Source: Hathewaya histolytica
Lineage (GTDB): Bacteria; Bacillota; Clostridia; Clostridiales; Clostridiaceae
Reading direction: 5' to 3'
Length of the DNA stretch: 64,000 nt
Assembly: GCF_901482605.1 (NCBI RefSeq)
Contig: NZ_LR590481.1
Span: 1,240,001 to 1,304,000, forward strand
The position numbers and the translations under genes are program-made. Below, piece after piece: positions 9,437-17,356 of the stretch (position 1 is its first letter; every line of letters starts with the position of its first letter). Below the pieces are notes generated by a model. It was not told the DNA's origin. It saw nothing but the letters and a program-made list of their open reading frames with translations, and did not search any database.

Positions 9437-10445
9437 AGATAATCATAGTTGGGGCAGGATGGTCAGGCTGTGCTGCAGCTATCACAGCTAGAAAGGCAGG
9501 AGCAGAAGTTCATCTTTATGAGAAAACAGATATGCTTTTAGGACTGGGGAATATTGGCGGCATCATGAGAAATAACGGTAGATACACAGCCTCTGAAGAG
9601 TTAAAGGCTTTAGGAGCAGAGGATTTAATAAATATTTGTGATGATAATTCTTTACACAAAAATATGAATTTTCCCGGGCATGAACATGCATCACTTTATG
9701 ATGTAAATAATATAGAGCCTATAGTTAAAAGACATTTAGAGCATATGGGAATAAATATTCATACCGAGGCCAGAGTTACTGATGTTAAAGTTAAAGAAGA
9801 CAGAATTACAGGAATTTACTTATATGATGGAACTTTTGTAGAAGGAGATGCTTTTATAGAAACAACAGGAAGCACAGGTCCTATGGGGAACTGTCTTAAA
9901 TATGGAAACGGTTGCTCTATGTGTGTACTCAGATGTCCATCTTTTGGACCTAGAGTAAGTCTTACAAGGCAGGCAGGTTTAGAAGATTTAATGGGAGAAC
10001 GAGCACATGAAGTTTACGGAGCATTTAGTGGTTCTTGTAAGTTATCAAAAGAAAGTTTGTCAAAGGAAATCAGAGATGAATTAGAAGAAAAAGGTGTGGT
10101 AGTTTTAAAAATACCTAAGGAAGATGTGAACTTAGATAAACTAAAAATTAAGGTATGTCAGCAATATGCATTGAAAGAATTCGCGGAAAATGTAGTTTTA
10201 CTAGATACGGGACATGCTAAGCTTATGACATCTTATTATCCATTAGAAAAACTTAGAAAAATAGAAGGCTTAGAGAATGTTAAATACGTGGATCCATATG
10301 CTGGGGGAAAAGGAAATTCCATTAGATATTTATCTTGTGCTATAAGAGAAAATACGTTAAAGGTAAAAGGTATAGATAATCTATTCTGTGCTGGAGAAAA
10401 GGCTGGATTGTTTGTTGGACACACTGAAGCTAGACATAACAAACT
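9433..10445 (+). pseudogene. FAD-dependent oxidoreductase, 3' end removed by prophage
   Basis: The TTG start at 9433 (GGGGAGGAG upstream) opens an FAD-dependent oxidoreductase: Rossmann motif GAGWSGCAAAITARKAGAEV, then a CSMCVLRCPSFGPR Cys segment, and a GidA/TrmFO-like FAD-binding end, NLFCAGEKAGLFVGHTEA. Family members continue past this point with a further helical segment. Here homology stops and the frame runs into prophage DNA antisense to the integrase gene for about 180 meaningless codons. The missing 3' part should sit at the far attachment site. Excision would rebuild the gene. The substrate is unknown; it is translationally coupled to the flavoprotein upstream. Confidence 0.85.
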
Positions 10446-10493
10446 GCAACTTTTCCCCAAGATTACCCATGTTACAAGTTTCCAGCGTAGAAT
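10425..10493. other. Left attachment site (attL) region
   Basis: The junction lies between the last recognisable oxidoreductase codons (GHTEA, ending near 10440) and the end of the integrase gene at 10494. Large serine recombinases cross over at a 2-bp core inside sites of about 40-50 bp, so the exact core cannot be fixed without attR, which is not in the window. Confidence 0.6.
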
Positions 10494-12113
10494 CTATTTT
10501 TTTTTATGTGATCCCCAAAGCTTAACATCTATATTTCCAGTATCTCCATTCCATGTAATCCTATCTAATACACAGCTTAATAGAAACTTCTTTTGCTCAA
10601 CATCATCTGTTGAATCTATCAGAGTAGAGAAACTTTGTAACTGTTTTATTAGAAAATCAATGTTTATATCAACATTTTTATTTTTCTCAGCTTTTGAACT
10701 GATAACACTTATTTTTTCTTTTATCTCATTTATTTCATATTCATTTTTTTCAATTTCATTAATTATATATTTTGCGGCAGTGGAAGAAGAGTTCTGCGAT
10801 AATTGCTTTATTAAGTTTTCTATAGATGTCTCTTTAGTTTTTAGAGAGTTATTCAGAAGAATTAATTCATTAGAATTATCTATTTGTGATGCAACTTCTT
10901 CTCTTGCTTTAGACAGTTCCTTAACAAGTAATCCATTGTCCTTAGTCACTTTTTTTAGCTCTTTTATAACTGCTGATTCAACATCAATAGATCTAACATT
11001 TTGATTATTACATCTTGTACCCTTGGAATCTATTTTCATAGAACATGCATAATAAAACCTTGTATTACCGTTCTTATCCTTAGATCCATGTATAACTGTC
11101 ATAGGAGAGCCACATTTATCACATCTTATCAAACCAGTCAAAAGAGCATTATGAGTTTTTCCTAGTCTAGGTGCCTTAGCCTTATTATTTTTTAATGTAG
11201 ATTGTATTTCTAGCCATTTACTAGATTCTATTACACCTTCATGTTTAGATATAGCTGCTATCCATTCACTTGTATCTCTATAGGTATTTTGACCTTTCTT
11301 TTTATTATAAGTTAATATACCATGATTAGCATCCGGATTTCCAACACATGTTATCTGTAAGCTTTCTAGGTATTCAAAAATTTTTTCATCTGCTTTTACA
11401 TAAGTAGGATTTTGAAGTAAGTCAGAAACTGCACTAACATTCCATTCAGAGCCTAACTTAGTTTTGTATTTATGTTCTAAAAGCCATTGTGTAACTTTTC
11501 TAAGAGATTTTACTTCAAAATATTTATTATAGATTAACTCAACTAATTTAAGTTCATCTTCAATTGGAGACAATTTATACATGGTTCTTTCTTTATATTC
11601 AGAATCTAAATAAGTCATTTGTTTACTTTTAAAACCTAAAGGGGTTTGACCACCAAGCCACCTTCCACTTTTAGAAAGTTCAAGCATGTTATCCCTAACA
11701 CGTTCGGCTATAGTTTCTCTTTCTAGTTGAGCAAAAACAGATGCTATATATACCATAGCTTTTCCCATTGGTGTAGAGGTATCAAACTGTTCTTTAATAG
11801 ATATAAAGCTCACGTTATTATTTTGAAGAAGTTCAAGTGTAGATGAGAAATCCGCTACATTCCTACTTATACGGTCTAATCTATAGCAAATTAGTATATC
11901 AAAGGACCTCTTCCTGATATCTTTAAGTAATTCTTGAAATTTAGGCCTATTCGTATTTCCACCTGAGAATCCTTCATCTTCATAAATTTTAAATTCATGT
12001 TTTTCTCCATGAAAGTTTCTTTCTATATATTCTTTACACATGAGTACTTGATTTTCTATACTTTCACCTTTGCCTGTAAATTTAGATTTTCTAGAATATA
12101 TTGCTATCTTCAT
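10494..12113 (-). CDS. int: Large serine recombinase (prophage integrase)
   Basis: 539 residues with the layout of phage serine integrases: N-terminal resolvase domain with catalytic S10 in YSRKS and the IENQVLMCKEYIER helix, a recombinase domain, a zinc ribbon (CDKCGSPM to CSMKIDSKGTRC), and a coiled-coil region (about 400-500) that controls integration versus excision. It would recombine attP with an attB inside the host FAD oxidoreductase gene. Its start overlaps the stop of the upstream XRE gene by one base (TAATG), so translation is coupled. It is the last gene of the leftward operon and ends about 50 bases from the host junction, as usual for this class. Confidence 0.95.
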   Translation of the reverse strand: MKIAIYSRKSKFTGKGESIENQVLMCKEYIERNFHGEKHEFKIYEDEGFSGGNTNRPKFQELLKDIRKRSFDILICYRLDRISRNVADFSSTLELLQNNNVSFISIKEQFDTSTPMGKAMVYIASVFAQLERETIAERVRDNMLELSKSGRWLGGQTPLGFKSKQMTYLDSEYKERTMYKLSPIEDELKLVELIYNKYFEVKSLRKVTQWLLEHKYKTKLGSEWNVSAVSDLLQNPTYVKADEKIFEYLESLQITCVGNPDANHGILTYNKKKGQNTYRDTSEWIAAISKHEGVIESSKWLEIQSTLKNNKAKAPRLGKTHNALLTGLIRCDKCGSPMTVIHGSKDKNGNTRFYYACSMKIDSKGTRCNNQNVRSIDVESAVIKELKKVTKDNGLLVKELSKAREEVASQIDNSNELILLNNSLKTKETSIENLIKQLSQNSSSTAAKYIINEIEKNEYEINEIKEKISVISSKAEKNKNVDINIDFLIKQLQSFSTLIDSTDDVEQKKFLLSCVLDRITWNGDTGNIDVKLWGSHKKK

Positions 12114-12382
12114 TATTCATTACCTCCACATGTACATTTACATTTCTTATTACAATTCTTACATTCTATTGAACATTTTATCATAAGTTTAGGACAAATA
12201 TTCAATTCATCTGCAATTCTACCTAAAATACGTACTGTAGGACTTTTTTCATTTCTCTCTAATGCAGATAGATAACTTTGGCTAATCCCTGATTTTTTAG
12301 CAAGTTTATTTTGGCTTAATTTTTGTTTTTCTCTGAATAATTTTATATTTATCTTTTGAGACAAGTTTTTTCCTTTCTGCAA
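12113..12382 (-). CDS. Small XRE-family regulator with Cys-rich tail
   Basis: 89 residues. An HTH_3 domain occupies about residues 12-66 (LFREKQKLSQNKLAKKSGIS..., SPTVRILGRIADEL). The tail, CSIECKNCNKKCKCTC, has seven cysteines in 16 residues and could bind a metal or sense redox state. The gene starts the integrase operon and is fused to it by a one-base overlap. The likely role is control of integrase synthesis; acting as a recombination directionality factor is a less likely alternative, since those are usually smaller and not Cys-rich. Confidence 0.85.
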   Translation of the reverse strand: MQKGKNLSQKINIKLFREKQKLSQNKLAKKSGISQSYLSALERNEKSPTVRILGRIADELNICPKLMIKCSIECKNCNKKCKCTCGGNE

Positions 12383-12778
12383 CCCATTTATATTATATCG
12401 TAACTTAAATTATAAACTATTATAAATATATTACATAAAAAGTAATCATATGTGAATATAGGTATAAAAAGTCGAGTATTAGCTCGGGCGGAGCTAACTT
12501 TTTGTTATACAATTATGTTATATTCTATGTGAAAATTTTGTTAAATATAGTTGCAGTTTATATAAATATATGATAATATTTATTTTGTTGTTTAAAAATT
12601 AATATTATTATATATTTAACAAGGTTTTTACATATCATAATTAATTAATTTTAAAAAAAAGTTAGTTAATTAATAAATAAAAAAAATCTTTGGTATTGGC
12701 TATATAAAATATAGTTAAAGTCAATGCTATGGGGATTTTTGATTATTTTATGTAAAAGCCTTGTTTTTTACTTTTAGA

Positions 12779-12792
12779 CGAACAAAAGTTCG
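12779..12792. promoter_or_regulatory. LexA (SOS) box candidate
   Basis: CGAACAAAAGTTCG is a perfect inverted repeat CGAAC-N4-GTTCG, the form of the Firmicutes SOS box. It lies 6 bases before the -35 of the next promoter, where bound LexA would block it. In the usual consensus the last spacer base is a pyrimidine; here it is A. Confidence 0.6.
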
Positions 12793-12797
12793 ATTGA

Positions 12798-12827
12798 TTG
12801 AAGGTTTAGTGATTAGTAACATATAAT
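12798..12827 (+). promoter_or_regulatory. Promoter of the 41-residue ORF
   Basis: TTGAAG, an 18-base spacer and TATAAT, 35 bases before the ATG. Confidence 0.6.
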
Positions 12828-12861
12828 AAATATATATGTTAAGAATACAGGAGGGGTTTAT

Positions 12862-12987
12862 ATGGATAAAAAGTTGACGGAAATTTTTGAATTAATAAGG
12901 GAAAATGAAGAATTAATTGATATTAAAATTTTAAGTGAATACATAAAATATAAACTAATAGAAAAAAAGACTACTTCTAATCAGTAG
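12862..12987 (+). CDS. 41-residue protein, probably SOS-controlled
   Basis: Not a recognised family. It has a strong ribosome site (GGAGGGG), its own promoter, and a LexA-like box upstream. The protein is acidic then basic and predicted helical (KLTEIFELIRENEELIDIKIL), ending KKTTSNQ. The stop lies inside the terminator hairpin that it shares with the repressor gene on the opposite strand, whose last residues are KKTTD. Small SOS-induced proteins next to a phage repressor can act as antirepressors; that is an inference here. Too short for routine gene calling. Confidence 0.6.
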   Translation: MDKKLTEIFELIRENEELIDIKILSEYIKYKLIEKKTTSNQ

Positions 12988-12995
12988 TCTTTTTT
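12963..12995. terminator. Bidirectional terminator shared by convergent ORFs
   Basis: AAAAAAGACTACT pairs perfectly with AGTAGTCTTTTTT over a 7-base loop. It covers the 3' codons of both the 41-residue ORF and the repressor gene. Confidence 0.88.
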
Positions 12996-13498
12996 CTATT
13001 CTTAATATACATATTTATTGCAGACTTTATAATATTCATTGTGTCTTCATTCCAATTATCTTCATTTAATGCCCCAGTATCAATCAATGCATTTAATATA
13101 GATAGAGTAGTTTCAGCTGCAGAACGATCTTCTTTGGATTCTAAGTTATTATAGTTTTCTTTAAGAACTTTTAATGCGTAGTTTAATAATAGATTTTCAT
13201 CTTTAACTTCATCATTATTATCAAACAGTATTTTTGTAGCTGTTGATATATTTTTAGTTCCATCAAATAAAGAGTTGGAATTAGCTCTCTTTTTTACATC
13301 GGTTCTTCCTAAAAGATAATCAGTACTTACTTCAAAATAATCAGCAATCCTTTGCATTAAGTCATTCTCTGGAATGTGTTTCCCTTTCTCGTATTTAGAA
13401 ATAGAACTTTTATCAATAAACAAGATTTGAGCTAATGCTTCTTGTGTTAATCCTTTTTCTTTTCTTAATTTCTTAATCCTTTCACTAAAAGTTGACAT
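12977..13498 (-). CDS. CI-like lysogeny repressor (XRE family)
   Basis: 173 residues from the ATG at 13498 (GAGGTGAT upstream; an earlier ATG at 13516 sits inside that ribosome site). An HTH_3 domain spans about residues 5-62 (ERIKKLRKEKGLTQEALAQI, SSISKYEKGKHIPENDLMQRIADYFEVSTDYLLGRTD). The C-terminal part is helical and lacks the Ser-Lys peptidase pair of LexA-like repressors, so it would not be cleaved by RecA like lambda CI. Divergent from a Cro-like gene, with shared operators between them. It should maintain lysogeny. Confidence 0.88.
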   Translation of the reverse strand: MSTFSERIKKLRKEKGLTQEALAQILFIDKSSISKYEKGKHIPENDLMQRIADYFEVSTDYLLGRTDVKKRANSNSLFDGTKNISTATKILFDNNDEVKDENLLLNYALKVLKENYNNLESKEDRSAAETTLSILNALIDTGALNEDNWNEDTMNIIKSAINMYIKNRKKTTD

Positions 13499-13585
13499 AA
13501 AATCACCTCTTAACATTAATTATACTAGAAGTTGAGGGGAAATAAACTAAAGTTGAGTATCTAGCAACTTATTTTAAAAAAACAC

Positions 13586-13614
13586 TTGACATGTTGAGTT
13601 TGATTCAATATAAT
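13586..13614 (+). promoter_or_regulatory. Early rightward promoter with internal operator
   Basis: TTGACA, a 17-base spacer and TATAAT, a consensus promoter for the cro-like gene. The operator TTGAGTTTGATTCAA (13594-13608) fills the whole spacer, so repressor binding excludes RNA polymerase. Confidence 0.88.
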
Positions 13615-13625
13615 TAGCTTGTAGG

Positions 13626-13640
13626 TTGAAATTAACTCAC
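13626..13640. promoter_or_regulatory. Second operator, near the cro start
   Basis: TTGAAATTAACTCAC matches the TTGAGTT-N-AACTCAA consensus best in its right half. It lies between the promoter and the cro ribosome site. Confidence 0.6.
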
Positions 13641-13657
13641 ATGAAGGTGGTGAAATC

Positions 13658-13891
13658 ATGAATATAAATTTGCTTAAATCTCAGCGAGTTAAGAATGGGT
13701 TAACTCAAAAAGATGTTGCAAATACGTTAGATATAGATGTAACAACGTATAGTAAAAAAGAAAATGGTTTAATATCTTTTAAAGCCAGTGAAATTAAAGA
13801 GCTAAAATATCTACTTAAACTAACTCCAGAAATAATAGACGAAATTTTTTTTATCAACAAAGTTGAGTTAAACTCAATTAAGGCTAATTAA
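13658..13891 (+). CDS. Cro-like XRE regulator
   Basis: 77 residues. The HTH domain is visible as LKSQRVKNGLTQKDVANTLDIDVTTYSKKENG (residues 5-36). First gene of the rightward operon, transcribed from a promoter that overlaps its own operators. Position, size and divergent orientation relative to the repressor fit a Cro-type switch protein. A GGTGGTGA ribosome site precedes the ATG. A further operator lies inside its last codons. Confidence 0.85.
   Translation: MNINLLKSQRVKNGLTQKDVANTLDIDVTTYSKKENGLISFKASEIKELKYLLKLTPEIIDEIFFINKVELNSIKAN
13863..13877. promoter_or_regulatory. Third operator, inside the cro 3' end
   Basis: TTGAGTTAAACTCAA is a perfect palindrome around one centre base and is the best copy of the operator. 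It overlaps codons for VELNSI near the end of the cro-like gene. Confidence 0.75.
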
Positions 13892-13955
13892 GTTATAAAT
13901 TTAGTTTATGTGGTTGTCTGAAAAATAAATTAGTAAACAAGAGGGAGGTGAGGGA

Positions 13956-14591
13956 ATGAGTAACTTAGTAGATAAACATAACTTATACAAAAGAGCTTTT
14001 AATAATGTACTGGATATGTATAAAGCAAATTATGTTAACGGTATTGAACTTGATAGAAAACCTCTAATTAAAAAACTTATTACTTACGGAGTAAAACTTG
14101 TTAATACAGAGAGAAAAAATGGAGATTATGAGGTTACAACTTATGAAGATGCAGAAATTAAGTTTGCATTTATTGAAATAATAAAAGATTTAATGTCATT
14201 GTTAACACCAAAAGAGTTTATGCAGTTGTTCCCTATTGCTAAGGAATATAAAGGGCATAAGTTTAACACAAAAGATTACTTTTACACAATTAATTACATT
14301 AAAGAATTTGATAAATATTCTCCCGTTGGAGAAAAGATACTTGAATTTTTATGGGAGTATCATAATTGGGATATAACTGAGTTTAATGTCGAATTTATGT
14401 GTTCTGTAAGTAAGTTGAGAAAATTTAAAGGCGAACCTTCTCTTATGGAAGAGTTTGCAGAAACAATGGGAATTAAAACTTATACTATGCATACAGACGA
14501 CAAAGGTAAACAATTCTTATTTGATAAGGAAGTTGGTAAAACAGTTAGAATAAATAAGCCAATGAAAAGACACTTAAAGGTTATAAGGTAA
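13956..14591 (+). CDS. Phage protein of unknown function
   Basis: 211 residues; not recognised. Mostly helical with aromatic-rich stretches (EFLWEYHNWDITEFN). No Walker, Cys or HTH motif is obvious. GGGAGGTGAGGG precedes the ATG. Lies between the Cro-like and antirepressor genes in the early operon, so a regulatory role is possible but unsupported. Confidence 0.7.
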   Translation: MSNLVDKHNLYKRAFNNVLDMYKANYVNGIELDRKPLIKKLITYGVKLVNTERKNGDYEVTTYEDAEIKFAFIEIIKDLMSLLTPKEFMQLFPIAKEYKGHKFNTKDYFYTINYIKEFDKYSPVGEKILEFLWEYHNWDITEFNVEFMCSVSKLRKFKGEPSLMEEFAETMGIKTYTMHTDDKGKQFLFDKEVGKTVRINKPMKRHLKVIR

Positions 14592-14602
14592 GGAGGGAAC
14601 AT

Positions 14603-15412
14603 ATGAGTAATTTGCAATTATTAAGTAACAAGCAAATAACAATAGACAGTAGAGAAGTGGCAGAAATGATGGATGTGGAACATTCAGAAATCCTAAAGAA
14701 ATTAGAAGGCACTAAAAGAGCAGATGGGCGTGTAAAACAAGTAGGAATTATACCAACAATGACTAAAGGGAAAATTCCCGTGAGTGATTATTTCATACCA
14801 AACACCTATAAAGATGGTAGTGGTAAAGAAAATAAATGCTATCTATTTACTAAAATGGGATGTGAATTTATAACAAATAAATTTACTGGAGAAAAGGGTA
14901 TTTTATTTACTGCTAAGTATACTAAAAAATTTAATCAAATGAAACAACAGTTACAACAACCTAAAGATAGTTACATGATACAAGATCCTATAGAGAGAGC
15001 TAAAGCTTGGATAATGGAACAGCAAGAAAAACAAAAATTACTTGAAGAAAATGAAAAGAATAAACCAAAAGTATTATTTGCTGAAGCATTAGAGGTATCT
15101 GAGAGTAGTATTTTAATAGGAGAATTAGCTAAATTACTTAGACAAAATGATATAGACATAGGCCAAAATAGGCTATTTGAAAAGCTAAGAAATGAAGGTT
15201 ATTTAATTAAGAAAAAAGGTGAAAATTACAATTTACCTACACAGTATAGCATGGATTTAAAACTTTTTGAAATCAAAAAGAGAACCATAAATAATCCAGA
15301 TGGAAGTGTAAGAGCTACAACTACAACAAAAGTTACGGGAAAAGGGCAGATATACTTCATAAATAAGTTTATTAAAAAACAAGTTGAAAGTGAAGTAGCT
15401 TGCACTAAATAG
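14603..15412 (+). CDS. Antirepressor, Rha N-terminus and KilAC C-terminus
   Basis: 269 residues. The first 110 match phage Rha regulators (ITIDSREVAEMMDVEHSEILKKLEG and CYLFTKMGCEFITNKFTGEKG). A charged linker follows, and about residues 150-260 are a KilAC domain (LLRQNDIDIGQNRLFEKLRNEGYLIKKKGENYN, TTTKVTGKGQIYFINKF). Proteins of this type inactivate or bypass phage repressors. GGAGGG lies 8 bases before the ATG. It is probably induced early, and would help leave lysogeny. Confidence 0.88.
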   Translation: MSNLQLLSNKQITIDSREVAEMMDVEHSEILKKLEGTKRADGRVKQVGIIPTMTKGKIPVSDYFIPNTYKDGSGKENKCYLFTKMGCEFITNKFTGEKGILFTAKYTKKFNQMKQQLQQPKDSYMIQDPIERAKAWIMEQQEKQKLLEENEKNKPKVLFAEALEVSESSILIGELAKLLRQNDIDIGQNRLFEKLRNEGYLIKKKGENYNLPTQYSMDLKLFEIKKRTINNPDGSVRATTTTKVTGKGQIYFINKFIKKQVESEVACTK

Positions 15413-15445
15413 AATGTAAACCATGGAATAAAAATTTAAATAAAT

Positions 15446-15554
15446 CTTGTTAGTAAAGCTAATTCGAGCGGGAGTGAGCGAAGATATGAGCCACGCTAAA
15501 ATACATTTTATAGTTACTGGGATAACAGTTAGTTTTATCAACTTTACTAGCAAG
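15446..15554 (+). ncRNA. Possible structured RNA, 109 nt
   Basis: CTTGTTAGTAAAG at 15446 can pair over its whole length (one G-U) with CTTTACTAGCAAG at 15542. Inside are TTCG/CGAA and TAAAAT/ATTTTA pairings and a G+C-richer CGAGCGGGAGTGAGCGA segment. No terminator U run follows; the next ribosome site begins 6 bases later. It could be a leader controlling the 69-residue gene. The family is unknown. Confidence 0.45.
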
Positions 15555-15573
15555 AAAAGCAGGAGGTAGCAGT

Positions 15574-15783
15574 TTGGGAGATATAAAATTAACTGTTACA
15601 CAAGAGAAAAGAGAAGAAACAATAGATAAAATTCTAATTCTTATAGAGAATCAATTTGAAGGGGTAGAAGTTACAGCTTTATTTACTAAAGTATTATTAC
15701 AAGAAGCAATTAGAATAATAGAGGACAGATGTTTACTTGCACCAATTAGTGTTATAAATCATACATTAGAAAATAGAGAGTAA
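15574..15783 (+). CDS. Small phage protein
   Basis: 69 residues from a TTG with AGGAGGT 6 bases upstream. Mainly helical (EETIDKILILIENQFEGVEVTALFTKVLLQEAIRIIEDR). Not recognised. Follows the structured leader; probably in the early operon. Confidence 0.65.
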   Translation: MGDIKLTVTQEKREETIDKILILIENQFEGVEVTALFTKVLLQEAIRIIEDRCLLAPISVINHTLENRE

Positions 15784-15802
15784 GTTTGAGAGGAGGAGAA
15801 CA

Positions 15803-15970
15803 TTGGCTAGAAAAAGCAAAGTTAAAACTGTTACAGTACATTATACTGCACTGGAAAACCAAGAGGAATTTGAAAACAGAAAAGCAAAGGCAATAGCCAA
15901 AGTTCTTACGAAGACGTTACCTCTAGAAGAGATTGATATGCTAATAAAATTATATAAAGAAAGTATATGA
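15803..15970 (+). CDS. Small basic phage protein
   Basis: 55 residues from a TTG with AGGAGGAG 5 bases upstream. Sequence begins LARKSKVKTVTVHYTAL and ends MLIKLYKESI. No family recognised. The strong ribosome site and tight spacing to the previous gene support translation. It ends before a hairpin terminator. Confidence 0.6.
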   Translation: MARKSKVKTVTVHYTALENQEEFENRKAKAIAKVLTKTLPLEEIDMLIKLYKESI

Positions 15971-16027
15971 AACCAAGGTAAACACATAAGTACAAAGGAT
16001 ACCAAGAACAATACACTCAGGAAAATT

Positions 16028-16046
16028 AGGCTGAACAGCCTTTTTT
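16028..16046 (+). terminator. Terminator in early region
   Basis: AGGCT-GAAC-AGCCT followed by TTTTT. A short stem, so partial read-through is likely. Confidence 0.7.
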
Positions 16047-16148
16047 AAAAAATATTTTTTCTTAAAAATAAATATACTTTCTCAATATATTCTATGCAAC
16101 TTAATTTAGAAAGTTGACTAAATAAAAATAAAATTTGAAGGTGATAAA

Positions 16149-16295
16149 ATGTTTAGAAAAATGACAGCATCTTAACTTTTAGACCAAAGATTAAGGCATT
16201 TAAGAAGGAAAATTTTACACACTCATGATAAAGGATTAAGGAGAATCTATAAGGAGCATATAGAGTTTTTAGAAAGTCAATTGGAGGTAATGTAA
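16149..16295 (+). pseudogene. Small gene with an in-frame TAA stop
   Basis: From the ATG at 16149 (GAAGGTGATAAA upstream) the frame reads MFRKMTAS, TAA (16173-16175), then LLDQRLRHLRRKILHTHDKG onward to a stop that overlaps the exonuclease ATG (TAATG). The 3' segment keeps coding-like composition and exact spacing to the next gene, so the TAA is most simply a nonsense mutation in a 48-residue gene. Function unknown. Confidence 0.6.
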
Positions 16296-17344
16296 TGGCT
16301 GAATTTATAGAAGATAAAAAGTTGTTTCCTAATGTAAAAGCTATTTTTGATTGTAGGGAAGATGATGAAGAAAGAACTAAGTGGCTATCAAATAGATGTA
16401 ATTCAATCGGTGGTTCAGAAATAGGAGCGATAGCAGGGTTTAGCCAGTACAGTTCAGCATTTACAGTGTTTAATGAAAAGTTAGGACTTTCAGAGAAGTT
16501 TAAAGGTAATATTCATACTAAGTTTGGTAATAGAATGGAACCACTTATTAGAGAATGGGTGCAGGAAGATTTTGAAAAGTCCACAGGGATTAAACTTAAA
16601 ACTTATGAATACCCATACATGATGATCCATAAAGAACATGAATATTTTAGTGCTAATATAGATGGTTTAGGAAAACTAAGTGATAACTATAAATACTATG
16701 AAAATCTTGATACAGGAGAAATTAAGGAAATAGAAAAAGGTGAACTAATAGGAATAGAGATAAAAACAGCTAGTGAATTTTTAAAGAAAATGTGGGATGG
16801 AGATGAAATTCCAGATTCATATTATACACAAGTTCAATGGTATATGGGGATTACAGGACTTAAGTATTTTTTAATAATATATCTTCTTGGAAAAGAGGTT
16901 AAATGGAAAGTAGTTCCCAGGAATGAAGATGATATAAAAGCTTTATTTAAAATAGGAGAAGATTTTTGGAATAACAACATACTTACTAAAATACCGCCTA
17001 ATCCAAGAGGTTTAGATATAGAAACTAAAGAGATACTTTTTAAGCAGGCTTTAGATAACGATATAGAGGCTACTATAAGTAATGATAAGTTATCTAGATA
17101 TAAAGATATAGATGAACAAATAAAGGTTTTAGAAAAGGAAAAGGAGCATTTAAAACAACTTATATATTTAGATTTAGGAGATAGTAAAAAAGGTTCTGAT
17201 GGAATCTATAAAATAAGCAGATATAAAGTTAAGAGAGATAGGCTAGACATTAAAATACTTAAAGAAAAGTATCCAGTAACATATGAAAATATATTTCAAG
17301 GTGAAACAGAATTCGTAAATATGAGAATTACTAAATGTAAATAA
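16295..17344 (+). CDS. YqaJ-type viral recombinase / lambda-type exonuclease
   Basis: 349 residues. The YqaJ nuclease fold is seen as WLSNRCNSIGGSEIGAIAGFSQYSSAF near the start, the acidic site around FSANIDGL, and IGIEIKTAS (ExK) with a downstream QVQWYMGITG helix. It should resect double-strand ends to give 3' overhangs for the RecT protein encoded next. The C-terminal about 60 residues include a coiled-coil (IDEQIKVLEKEKEHLKQLI). It overlaps the broken small gene by one TAATG. Confidence 0.92.
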   Translation: MAEFIEDKKLFPNVKAIFDCREDDEERTKWLSNRCNSIGGSEIGAIAGFSQYSSAFTVFNEKLGLSEKFKGNIHTKFGNRMEPLIREWVQEDFEKSTGIKLKTYEYPYMMIHKEHEYFSANIDGLGKLSDNYKYYENLDTGEIKEIEKGELIGIEIKTASEFLKKMWDGDEIPDSYYTQVQWYMGITGLKYFLIIYLLGKEVKWKVVPRNEDDIKALFKIGEDFWNNNILTKIPPNPRGLDIETKEILFKQALDNDIEATISNDKLSRYKDIDEQIKVLEKEKEHLKQLIYLDLGDSKKGSDGIYKISRYKVKRDRLDIKILKEKYPVTYENIFQGETEFVNMRITKCK

Positions 17345-17356
17345 GGAGGAGTAACA

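Larger units (their letters stand above)
12383..12861. other. 479-bp non-coding spacer with promoters and a hairpin
   Basis: Very A+T-rich, with no open frame of convincing length. A TATAAT on the minus strand (about 12394-12399) could serve the XRE-integrase operon. A 7-bp hairpin, TTAGCTC/GAGCTAA, with a following CTTTTTG lies at 12479-12504 and resembles a plus-strand terminator with no known gene before it. A LexA-like box and a promoter for the 41-residue ORF occupy the right end. Confidence 0.6.

Noticed and set aside
10446-11004. Open frame continuing from the FAD oxidoreductase into phage DNA (523-residue chimera).
   Set aside because: It is antisense to the integrase gene and shows no family features; the real gene ends at the junction.
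10440-12382. sigK-type skin element identity.
   Set aside because: The split gene is an FAD oxidoreductase, not a sigma factor; only the principle is similar.
15257-15553. Antisense 98-residue ORF over the antirepressor 3' end and the structured leader.
   Set aside because: No ribosome site, no family and strong overlap with a recognised gene.
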